Assembly (NCBI GenBank): GCA_036873755.1 | Contig: JAVTVY010019584.1 | Span: 17,082 to 81,081, forward strand | Reading direction: 5' to 3' | Origin: Hanleya hanleyi | Taxonomy: Eukaryota; Mollusca; Polyplacophora; Lepidopleurida; Hanleyidae | DNA length: 64,000 nucleotides | Part shown: in pieces, positions 56,804 to 64,000 of the stretch | How the letters are laid out: the number at the start of each line of letters is the position of its first letter | Numbering within the stretch: the first letter of the stretch is position 1 | Position numbers and translations under genes: made by a program | The notes under the pieces: generated by a model | Database searches by the model: none | What the model saw: the letters and a program-made list of their open reading frames with translations, nothing else | What the model was told of the DNA's origin: nothing

Positions 56804-57475
56804 GAAAGCCCTTCAGGAATTTGGCACTTCTGACATTAGCCCTTCAGGATATAAGCCCTTCTGCTTATTTGAATTGTGGACAAAAGCCCTTGAGCATATA
56901 AATTTAATGCTAGATGCCAATGAAAAATAGAAAAAAACTATGATTTTTGACACATGTTATTTCTATTAAATATGGAACAGAAAAGACTATATGTACATTT
57001 ACCTATTAAGATGATACATGTTAAAATATGTTTTACACAATAACTAGAACTATGACTATGATATAGATCACAATTAAATGTTATGATATGACTGAAATAG
57101 TGTTGGAAGCTACGTCAAATCATATTCACTCACTCACTCTAGAACTATAACAAATTTAAAGCTTTAACAAGCACCATAATTTATGCATTTTTGCATTTAA
57201 CATCAAAAATTGCATCATGACCAAAATTAGAAACTGAGAAGAATATTAAATTATAATAGTTATAATTGTTATCATTTTCCCCATTTTTCATTTTGACATC
57301 AAAAATTGCATCATGACCAAAACTAGAAAGTGAGAAAATTTTTAGATTATAATAGTTATAATTTAGTTATCATTTTCCCCATTTTTTATTGGCATATACC
57401 ATTAAATTTATATGCTGAAGGGCTTTTGTCCAGAACTCAAATAAGCTGAAGGGCTTTTGTCCTGAAAGGCTTTTT
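56804..57475. mobile_element. ~670-base element with ~110-base terminal inverted repeats
   Basis: Left arm 'ggacaaaagcccttgagcat' then 'ataaatttaatg...atgccaat'; right arm 'attggcatataccattaaat', 'ttatatgctgaagggctttt', 'gtccagaactcaaataagct'. Arms carry an internal 'aagcccttcag' repeat. A SINE tail (57060-57140, 'gttatgatatgactgaaata') has inserted in the middle, where a 'catcaaaaattgcatcatga' segment also occurs twice. Confidence 0.75.
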
Positions 57476-57689
57476 TCTGCGCTCTGAAAATATGAAGTTA
57501 TAGGCACCATCATATCTTTAAGAGCATTCCAGTTTTGGATAAACTCCCGGCCTGGCTATATTGATATTGATATCTGCATTGCCATTCAGAGCTTTTGTTA
57601 TAGAAACTTCTGGATTGTTTTCTATTTAAATACATTTATTGTTCAAACATGACTTAGTTTCATTTTAATTTAGATATTGCATCTTCAAC

Positions 57690-57780
57690 AGACCAACTCG
57701 AGTGGGCCATTAAGTCACAATTAAAGGGAGACAACACAGTTGAAGGGAGACAACTCTATCCAGCTGTATAGCCTCATGCC
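57690..57780 (+). repeat. Short repeat shared with 54060-54150
   Basis: 'cagaccaactcgagtgggcc', 'cacaattaaagggagacaac' and 'gaagggagacaactctatcc' match 'agaccaacttgggtgagc' and 'gggagacaactctgtcc' at 54065-54145. Confidence 0.6.
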
Positions 57781-58357
57781 TTCCTCTGCCCTGAAAACAC
57801 AAATAAAATACACTTCAATTTTGCTACATAAACAGACTAAAGGCTACATTGGCAGCTGTTGGATGTGCTAACATGCTTGACATGAATGATTATTTTACAA
57901 ATATTAACAACAGCTAAAATTACCGGTACTCTAAATTTTCGACCCAGGGGATGTCTTGTCTTGTAAAATAAACCAACAAGTACGGAAAAAATCAAAAAAT
58001 CTACGGCATTTAAAAAAGGCCATTCTCAAGCATTCAAGTGGAAGAAGAGAGACAAAAATGCCCCATCTGAGATTGTATCGACTCGTTACTGTAGACCAAC
58101 ACAGTACCAGTTTGTCCAATACAGAATCAAGCATAATAGACAGCATCTTAGCTTGCTAAGGGCATTTCACGTTTCACTACGATTATCGCTGTGATTCGGC
58201 ATGTATTTCACACGGCGCCATCTATCTAGAGGGAGATAATCCAGTTCGAAAGTTGTTCCGAAAGCATGAGGTCAAATGTCGGCCCCATTTAAACGAGCCA
58301 ATGAAATTATCTGTATTCAAATATTTCTCCATTTGCGTACACTTCGCCATCCATAAG

Positions 58358-58523
58358 ATGGCTTGCGAATCGTGTGTCTCCATTATCGCGGAGCGATATC
58401 CAGTGTTTTACCGGATTCTGTTCGGCCTTCATCCGGCGGAGAACAGACTCGAGAAATCTGATGAATTACAGGTTTTCATACTACTTCTGAAACAGATATT
58501 CCCTGGGCTTACAAAATATATAG
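58358..58523 (+). CDS. Possible first coding exon of an unidentified gene
   Basis: ATG at 58358 in the context 'ccataagATGGCttgc', a good start context that is also a YY1-like motif. It reads MACESCVSIIAERYPVFYRI and then LFGLHPAENRLEKSDELQVF, through LLLKQIFPGLTKYI, to a donor 'ata g|gtatgt' after 58523 (phase 1). Composition is that of an ordinary cytosolic, helical protein; base composition is richer in GC than the neighbouring DNA. I do not recognise the family and found no second exon before the repeat array at 59.3 kb. It could be a chance ORF. Confidence 0.4.
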
Positions 58524-58789
58524 GTATGTATAACTTTCGTATCATCCAAGAGGTGTGGTGGATCTGAAATTTTGAACAAGTAGTTCATCACATGATTCGA
58601 AAATGGCGAGTTACGTTGGGGTTACGTCGGTAGACTTTAGCTGATTGGCTGACGAAGTCACGTGGTATTAATTTATGGAAATTCTCTTTAGCCGTTGCCG
58701 AAAGTAGGCTGAACATGGATACACACGATCCCAGGGTCAGTCTTACCGCGTATAGATGACCGAAATGGTTACAGGTTGATATTTCGGTA

Positions 58790-58915
58790 TCCAGTCAATT
58801 CACCCACAAACCGATTCACCCACAACCAATTCACCCACAACTTCAGGTCGATTCACCCACAAAAAAAAGTCAACTCACCCACAACGAGGTCAATTCACCC
58901 ACAGTCTCAATGTTG
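58790..58915 (+). repeat. Dispersed 'gattcacccacaa' repeat
   Basis: Seven or so copies of 'caattcacccacaa' or 'gattcacccacaa', separated by short unequal spacers (for example 'cttcaggtc', 'cgaggtc'). Confidence 0.8.
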
Positions 58916-59339
58916 GTTTATTCAACATATTTAATGGATATGGATATATTACTTGTATAATTAATATATTATATAATTCTGTCCCACCAAATAGAAATAG
59001 TAAGTTCTCACTAAGTTGGATTTAGCTAATATCAACAATTGTATTAGTAACACTGATTGGTGCATGCCATCAAAGCAACAATCCAAATAACAGTTATGTC
59101 AGTAGTAGGTAAACAGCAAATTCCCTATTATTTATGCAAATGAGATGAATTTGTGGAGCATGTGTGGAGCTCTCGTCCAATCAGAAGCGAGTATTTCAAA
59201 TTGACCAAAAAGCTACCTCCAGCACAGGAGAGTTCCAATTTTTCCAGGTCAAAAATAGTTCCATGTATTCATCCGCGGTGATGCGGTTTTGGTGGTGATG
59301 CGGCCGCTTCCGCGGAGAAAAAGTAGTCCCTAGATAAAA
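58916..59339. other. AT-rich spacer, then CCAAT-containing sequence
   Basis: The right part (59165-59200) has 'gctctcgtccaatcagaagc' and 'gagtatttcaaa', repeated at 59908 and 59945. No gene seen. Confidence 0.5.
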
Positions 59340-59890
59340 TGGTCCGATTGGGTCGAGTGAGGTATCAAAGTGAAGCTTATGTGAAGGGGCATCTAATGGG
59401 CTGAGTGTGGGGTTGAAATATCGGCATTCTGCGCATGCGCGGTGGCCGAAGGGTATGGAAATAGACGTTTTGGAGCTAGGGGAGTCCCTAATGGACCAAT
59501 GGGGTCGAGTGAGGTATCAAAGTGAAGCATTCGTGAAGGGGCATCTAATGGGCTGGGTGTGGGGTTGAAATATCGGCATTCTGCGCATGCGCGGTGGCCC
59601 AAGGGTATGAAAATAGCCGTTTTGGAGCTAGGGGAGCTACTAATGGTCCAATGGGGGCGAGTGAGGTATCAATGTGAAGCCTAGGTGAAGGGGCATCTAA
59701 TGGGCTGGGTGTGGGGTTGAAATATCGGCATTCTGCGCATGCACGGTGGCCCAAGGGTATGAAAATAGCCGTTTTGGAGCTAGGGGAGCCCCTAATGGTC
59801 CAATGGGGTCGAGTGAGGTATCAAAGTGAAGCATTCGTGAAGGGGCATCTGCTGGGTTGGGTGTGCGGTAGGAATATCATTCTGTGCATG
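59340..59890 (+). repeat. Tandem array with ~152-base units and NRF-1-type sites
   Basis: Each unit holds 'gtcgagtgaggtatcaaagt', 'gaaggggcatctaatgggct', 'ggggttgaaatatcggcatt' and a 'tgcgcatgcgcg' palindrome, at 59430, 59582, 59734 (one base changed) and 59883 (changed). Minus-strand ORFs with the motif MGHRACAECRYFNP are shadows of the units. Confidence 0.85.
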
Positions 59891-59904
59891 CGCAGACGCA
59901 ATGC

Positions 59905-60050
59905 GGAGCTCTCGTCCAATCAGAAGCGAGTATTTCAAATCCGTCACAGAGCTCTCAGCCAATCAGAAGCGAGTATTTTGACCCGGTGCATTATGGGCCA
60001 TATCCAAGATGGCGGCACGCATGTTCAAGATGGCGGCACATCCGGTGTCG
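59905..60050. promoter_or_regulatory. Promoter-like cluster: CCAAT and YY1-type motifs
   Basis: Two 'ccaatcagaagcgagtattt' segments (59918 and 59950) are followed by two 'caagatggcggca' motifs (60005 and 60025), which match the YY1 consensus. These are typical of TATA-less housekeeping promoters. No coding exon follows closely, so it may only be part of the repeat. Confidence 0.4.
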
Positions 60051-60449
60051 AAAACTGGCCATTTTGTCGGGATGTGGTCACCTAGTGTCGAAAACTGGAC
60101 CTTGTATGGGTCCTGCTAGACGTTTTGGAGCTAGGGGAGCCCCTAATGGGCCGATGGAGTTGTATGAGGTATCAAAGTGAAGCCTGTGTGAAGGGGCATC
60201 CAAACATGGGTGGGTGCATGTAAAAATTTTCCTGAAAAAAAAAAATACGGAACACGGACTTTATCGAAAAACCTGGGAAAATGCCTATATGGGGTATGGG
60301 GGGTATATAGGTCGCCGGGCTTAACGGGGCTTGCCTATCAATAGAGTTATCTCCCCCTAGTTCCAGGGTGGGTGTATGTAAAATTTGAAAAAATACGGAA
60401 TACGGACTTTATCCTAAATTACGGGAAAATGCCTATATGGGGTATGGGA

Positions 60450-61000
60450 GGTATAGGATCAATGTTTGTCCCCCTGGGAAACTTACTTCTCGACATTTGC
60501 GGTATGGGTTGTGGGGTCGCGTTTTCTTAGTCTCGTCATTTAGAACATGATAGGAAGTGTCCTGGCACGAATCGGTGAAATTTTTGAAAAAAGTCACCGA
60601 GTCCCATATAAGCCCATACTGGGAGTATTAGGATCGATGTTTGTCCCCCTGGGAAACGTGCTTCTATACATTTGCGGTAGGGTTGTGGGGTCTCGTTTTA
60701 CTCGTCTCGTCATTTAGAACATGATAGGAAGTGTCCCGGCACGAATCGGTGAAATTTTTGAAAAAGTACGATATAGCCCCATATAGACATATATATATAA
60801 ATATATATTCCCATACTGGGGTATAGGTTCAATGTTTATCCTACTGGGAAACCCACTTCTATACATTTGCGGTAGGGTTGTGGGGTCTCGTTTTTCACGT
60901 CTCGTCATGTAGAACATGATAGGAAGTGTTGCGGAGCGAATCGGTGAAATTTTTGAAAAAAGTCACCAAGGCCTGGGTTGGCCCATAGGCCTATACTGCA
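60450..61000 (+). repeat. ~180-base repeat units, three copies
   Basis: 'ggatcaatgtttgtccccct' at 60454, 60630 and (changed) 60826, each followed by 'cttctatacatttgcggtag', 'cgtctcgtcatttagaacat', 'gataggaagtgtcctggcac' and 'gaatcggtgaaatttttgaa'. An (AT)n insertion lengthens the third spacing. Confidence 0.8.
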
Positions 61001-61039
61001 TGGCTATGGGTGTATAGGGCCATACGGGGTGGAGTCTAG

Positions 61040-62150
61040 GTGAGTCCCTGGTGGTCCAATGGGGTCGAGTGAGGTCTTATTTTGAAGCTCTCGTGGAGGA
61101 GCACTTGACTACACTAATGGTTCGTCCGTATTCAATAGTCTGCGCATGCGCAGCCTGGCCCGTAGTATAGAAACCAGGCATTTTGGGGGGTATGTGGGTG
61201 TGTGTTTGGGTTAGAGATGGGCTATTCACGGTTCGAATGGGTCGTGTGAGGTATCCATGTGAAGCTTGTGTGGGGTAGAGTCAGAATGGCGTGTTTCTAA
61301 ACGCATGTCGCGTCAATATGCGCATGCGCAGTCTGGCCGTAGTAGAGAAATCAGGCATTTTGGGGGGTATGTGGGTGTGTGTTTGGGGTAGAGATGGACC
61401 CCTATGGGTCCGAATGGGTCGTGGAAGGTGTCAGCGTGAAGCTTGTGTGGGTTAGAGTCAGAATGGTGTGTTTTTAAGTGCAAGTCGCGTCAATCTGCGC
61501 ATGCGCAGTTGGTTGTAGTAAGTAAAGTGGCCATTTTGGGGCAGTACATGAAGGTATTTGGGGTCGAGATGGGCTATTCACGGTTCGAATGCGTCCTAGA
61601 AGGTGTCATTTTGTAGTTCTCGGGGTGTAGACCCTGATTTGAGGGATGTTCCCGTCATCTGTGACGTCATCGATGACGTCATCAGTAGGAGTAATAGCCA
61701 AAGTGTGCATTTTGGGGCAGTACAGGAAGGTATTTGGTGTAGAGATGGACCATCCCTTATCCGATTGTGTCGTGGGAGGTGTAATTTTGTAGCTCTCGGG
61801 GTGTAGACCCCGATTTGGGGGGCTGTTCACAGCATCTGTGACGTCATTGGTGACGTCATCCGTACGAGTAGTAGCCAAAGTGTGAATTTTGGGGCAGTGC
61901 AGGAAGGTATTTGGGGTAGGGATGCTCTATTCTCAGTCCGAATGCGTCGTGGGAGGTGTCATCTTGTAGTTTTCGGCGTGCAGACCTCGATTTGAGGGCT
62001 GTCCACAGCATCTGTGACGTCATTGGTGACGTCATCAGTAGGAGTAGTAGCGAAAGTGAGCATTTTGGGGCAGTGAAGGATGGTATTTGGTGTAGAGATG
62101 GACCATCTGCGGTGCGAATGCGTCATGGGAGGTGTCATCTTGTAGCAACG
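61040..62150 (+). repeat. ~177-base tandem array: NRF-1 units then paired-CRE units
   Basis: Units share 'ttttggggcagtacaggaag', 'gtatttggggtagagatgga', 'gtccgaatgggtcgtg' and 'gaggtgtcatttt'. In the first three the variable slot holds the palindrome 'tgcgcatgcgca' (61141, 61319, 61496). In the last three the same slot holds two TGACGTCA sites 12 bases apart (61662/61674, 61839/61851, 62015/62027). Regular spacing of 176-178 bases within each group. Confidence 0.85.
61662..62034. promoter_or_regulatory. Six full CRE palindromes (TGACGTCA) in three pairs
   Basis: Perfect CREB/ATF-type palindromes at 61662, 61674, 61839, 61851, 62015 and 62027. The spacing within a pair is constant (12 bases). 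Six copies of an 8-base palindrome in 370 bases is far above chance even allowing for the tandem repeat. Function not shown. Confidence 0.55.
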
Positions 62151-62579
62151 CCCACCAACACCATTCTTAATGCTTCAACGCCCTGGTGAAATAGCTCAGA
62201 AGCTCTGATATTCCATGGAAGTGTCACTAATTCTTCGAAATACAGTGATGCCCGTCAACGCCCGTCGTTACACCTTAACACTCTAACATAACGCCATGAT
62301 ATAGTCCGGAGAGAGAACAACAACAGCAACACGGATGACACATGAGAAAACAACAACAACAACAAAAAAATTTCATATAGTTTATTCTCCCCAATGTTAC
62401 ATCATACCCACGCTGGGGGAGCCGCGTTGGGTATATTTACAATTCAAGAAGATTCTTGTCCAATCAGAGGCCACCATTTGCATGTTTCATATTCGTTCCT
62501 GTCCGTTAGATGTATTCTTGTCCAATCAGAAGTCTCCATTTCAGAAAGTTCCATCTTCGGCCATGTTCGCTCTGAACCG
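62151..62579. other. Spacer, no gene seen
   Basis: Holds 'caacgcc' repeats near 62150-62265, a (CAA)n run near 62350 and two CCAAT-type segments ('cttgtccaatcagaggccac', 'cttgtccaatcagaagtctc'); the first is followed by an octamer-like 'atttgcat'. Confidence 0.45.
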
Positions 62580-62585
62580 TTTATT
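62580..62585 (-). promoter_or_regulatory. Polyadenylation signal for the zinc-finger gene
   Basis: Reads AATAAA on the minus strand, about 100 bases past the stop codon at 62685. Confidence 0.5.
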
Positions 62586-62589
62586 CTAA

Positions 62590-62700
62590 TCATCGTCGGG
62601 CAGGCCAGGATACCGTTGAGGCCACATATCCTCAGATCGTTGTTTGTGCATTCTGAGTATCTATCAGTGCATGGGTGAATACTTTCATCCGATTGGGATG
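62590..62700 (-). repeat. Duplicated 3' flank of the zinc-finger genes, copy 1
   Basis: 'atcgtcgggcaggccaggat', 'accgttgag', 'catatcctcagatcgttgtt', 'gcattctgagtatctatcag' recur at 63724-63840 with few changes, showing that the tandem unit includes the 3' flank. Confidence 0.8.
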
Positions 62701-63608
62701 GTGGTCAGTTTAACCACGAAGAACGTAACATTGGTCACCCTCTCCACTTGCCATTTTGTGTTTTGTCGTTGTTGTCGTACCCATTCCAAACTATCCACGC
62801 TGTCCAGTTCCTTCAGCATCGTCTCCAGTGACGCACGATGGATAATGGTGAAAGGCTGGTCAAACACCCGGGTATTATTGCTGGGATAAAAGTAACGGAG
62901 CTGGTCTGTCTCTTTATGGCGAAGAATGTATCCAAAAGTGAGATTTAACTTGAAGGCTGTATCTTGGTCGTTGAAGATGGCTTCCACGTAGCTACGTAGA
63001 CGGATGTTTTCTTCCAACCGGAAATTATATAAGTCCAATATCGGGCGATGACGGTGGAAGCAGTGTCGGATCATGGACCAATGGCGTCGATACATCTCAC
63101 GCACTGGATGATCTTCGGGTAAGAGATCGCTGGGAATATCCACCGCATCTTCAAGAAAAGGTTCGATGTTGTCAGGCGTATGACTCGAAACCGTAATGGT
63201 GGAGTCCGGCTGGAAATCCAGGCTCTTCTGAACTGTGGGTATAGGCGGGCTCTCCGTCATTGCATCACCAGTGGCATTCCCCTCCCCGGGTTCATCTTCA
63301 CTGGGTCTGACCTTTCGCGGCTCCTCTTCAGTAGGAAGTTGTCCCTCATGCCGTGGTGACGGACCATGAATCAAACGCTCATGCCGTTCTAACTGACTGG
63401 GTCGTTTGAAGAGTTGACCACAATCCTTACATTGTTCTGTCGCGCCCTCGTGGAATGAGCGTTCGTGGCGCAGTAAAGCATCTTCTCGATTAAATGACCG
63501 TGCGCAGGTTATGCAAGTATGTCGTGCACCGTTGTGGGCGGAGGCCTCGTGGCGTCGTAAATTGTTTAGACGAGTAAATGACTTCTGGCAAGTTGTACAA
63601 GTGAACAT
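62685..63608 (-). CDS. Intronless C2H2 zinc-finger protein with unknown C-terminal domain
   Basis: 307 codons, one uninterrupted exon. Residues 1-85 hold three C2H2 fingers (CTTCQKSF...H, CITCARSF...H, CKDCGQLF...H, all CxxC-x12-Hx4H), likely to bind nucleic acid. Residues ~90-170 are an acidic, Pro/Ser-rich linker. Residues ~170-307 form a conserved-looking domain: MYRRHWSMIRHC, DLYNFRLEENIRLRSYVEAI, KLNLTFGYILRH, LRYFYPSNNT, NTKWQVERVTNVTFFVV, ending IPIG. The start was chosen because it lies just before the first finger and ~45 bases after a TATA box. A tandem copy follows upstream. I do not recognise the C-terminal domain; lack of introns and tandem copies suggest a mobile-element- or virus-derived gene, which is an inference. 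Confidence 0.85.
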   Translation of the reverse strand: MFTCTTCQKSFTRLNNLRRHEASAHNGARHTCITCARSFNREDALLRHERSFHEGATEQCKDCGQLFKRPSQLERHERLIHGPSPRHEGQLPTEEEPRKVRPSEDEPGEGNATGDAMTESPPIPTVQKSLDFQPDSTITVSSHTPDNIEPFLEDAVDIPSDLLPEDHPVREMYRRHWSMIRHCFHRHRPILDLYNFRLEENIRLRSYVEAIFNDQDTAFKLNLTFGYILRHKETDQLRYFYPSNNTRVFDQPFTIIHRASLETMLKELDSVDSLEWVRQQRQNTKWQVERVTNVTFFVVKLTTIPIG

Positions 63609-63651
63609 CTTGGTGGTGGACAGAGTGTCTCATGAAACGGCAAGGCCGCTT

Positions 63652-63661
63652 CCCTTTTATA
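63652..63661 (-). promoter_or_regulatory. TATA box of the zinc-finger gene
   Basis: TATAAAAGGG on the minus strand, 44-53 bases before the start codon. This would place transcription start about 20 bases before the ATG, giving a very short leader. Confidence 0.6.
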
Positions 63662-63772
63662 GCACACTAGCTGTTGGTCTATTTTTAGCACACTCAGTTC
63701 AACTACCTACCGGATGTAGGCTGTTTCTAATCGTCATCGGGCAGGCCAGGATACCGTTGAGGAAACATATCC

Positions 63773-64000
63773 TCAGATAGTTGTTTGCGCATTCTGAGTA
63801 TCTTTCAGTGCATGGGTGAATACTTTCAGCCGATGGGGGTGGTGGGTCAGTTTAACCACGAAGAACGTAACATTGGTGACCCTCTCCACTATCCATTTGG
63901 TGTTGGGACGCTGTTCATAGGCCCATTCCAAGGGATTCACAGTGTCCAGTCGGGCCAGCATCGTCTCTAGCGACGCCCGATTGGTGATTGTGAAAGGATG
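63773..64000 (-). CDS. Second zinc-finger gene copy, C-terminal end (partial, frameshifted tail)
   Basis: Runs off the window. The visible part encodes PFTITNRASLETMLARLD and then EQRPNTKWIVERVTNVTFFV, closely matching the end of the gene at 62685-63608. Just before the expected stop a run of C is one base longer than in the other copy, so the frame shifts and ~20 unrelated residues (KVFTHALKDTQ..) follow. Either this copy is decaying or the homopolymer was mis-sequenced. The 3' flank ('gggcaggccaggataccgtt') is also duplicated, giving a unit of ~1138 bases. Confidence 0.75.
   Translation of the reverse strand, partial: HPFTITNRASLETMLARLDTVNPLEWAYEQRPNTKWIVERVTNVTFFVVKLTHHPHRLKVFTHALKDTQNAQTTI

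Noticed and set aside
59393..59754. Two similar 69-codon minus-strand ORFs (MGHRACAECRYFNP)
   Set aside because: They are offset by exactly one 152-base tandem unit and show no coding features; repeat shadows.

Overview
The window looks like invertebrate nuclear DNA, most likely from a gastropod of the abalone type (Haliotis). Genes are split by long AT-rich introns with canonical GT/AG splice sites. The introns are full of short interspersed elements whose 3' end reads roughly 'gatatgactgaaatattg...gttaaat...(CACT)n', a tail I associate with abalone sequences. The species call is an inference from that repeat signature; no species marker gene was seen.

About 50 kb (1192-50855, plus strand) is the 3' part of one very large secreted mucin-like gene. 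I could place 26 exons. Their splice phases chain without a break, except for one net frameshift inside the second repeat exon. Together they code for roughly 3,340 residues; the 5' part of the gene lies upstream of the window. The order is: Thr-rich stretch and TIL domain; VWC-like piece; TIL + VWC; VWC; Thr linker; LDL-receptor class A domain; VWC with a Thr/Pro tail; five tandem copies of a two-cysteine, possibly discoidin-like domain, the first four each followed by a Thr-rich linker exon; a 2.2 kb Thr/Ala/Pro repeat exon; a short Thr linker; a 3.1 kb Thr/Ala/Pro repeat exon; a short linker; a ten-cysteine TIL domain; a Thr/Pro linker; and a two-exon C-terminal cystine knot. This is the layout of gel-forming mucins: Cys-rich modules and the cystine knot for cross-linking, Thr/Pro-rich stretches for dense O-glycosylation.

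The introns hold many repeats: TIR elements, SINEs (one 5S rRNA-headed, one tRNA-headed), relics of two LINEs and one DIRS-like retroelement, several intronic satellites with 150-190 bp units, and many minisatellites. The gene itself has grown by tandem duplication. The domain/linker cassette repeats every ~1.3 kb, introns included, and the repeat exon plus its short downstream exon has been duplicated, leaving one decayed exon copy at 38.8 kb.

From 51 to 58 kb the DNA is mostly decayed repeats. A possible first exon of an unidentified plus-strand gene lies at 58358-58523. From 59.3 to 62.1 kb there is a GC-richer array of 150-180 bp units carrying NRF-1-type palindromes, which are replaced in the last three units by paired CRE sites. 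From 62.7 kb to the window end, two tandem minus-strand copies of an intronless gene encode a protein with three C2H2 zinc fingers and a conserved C-terminal domain I do not recognise. The complete copy has a TATA box and a polyadenylation signal; the second copy runs off the window.
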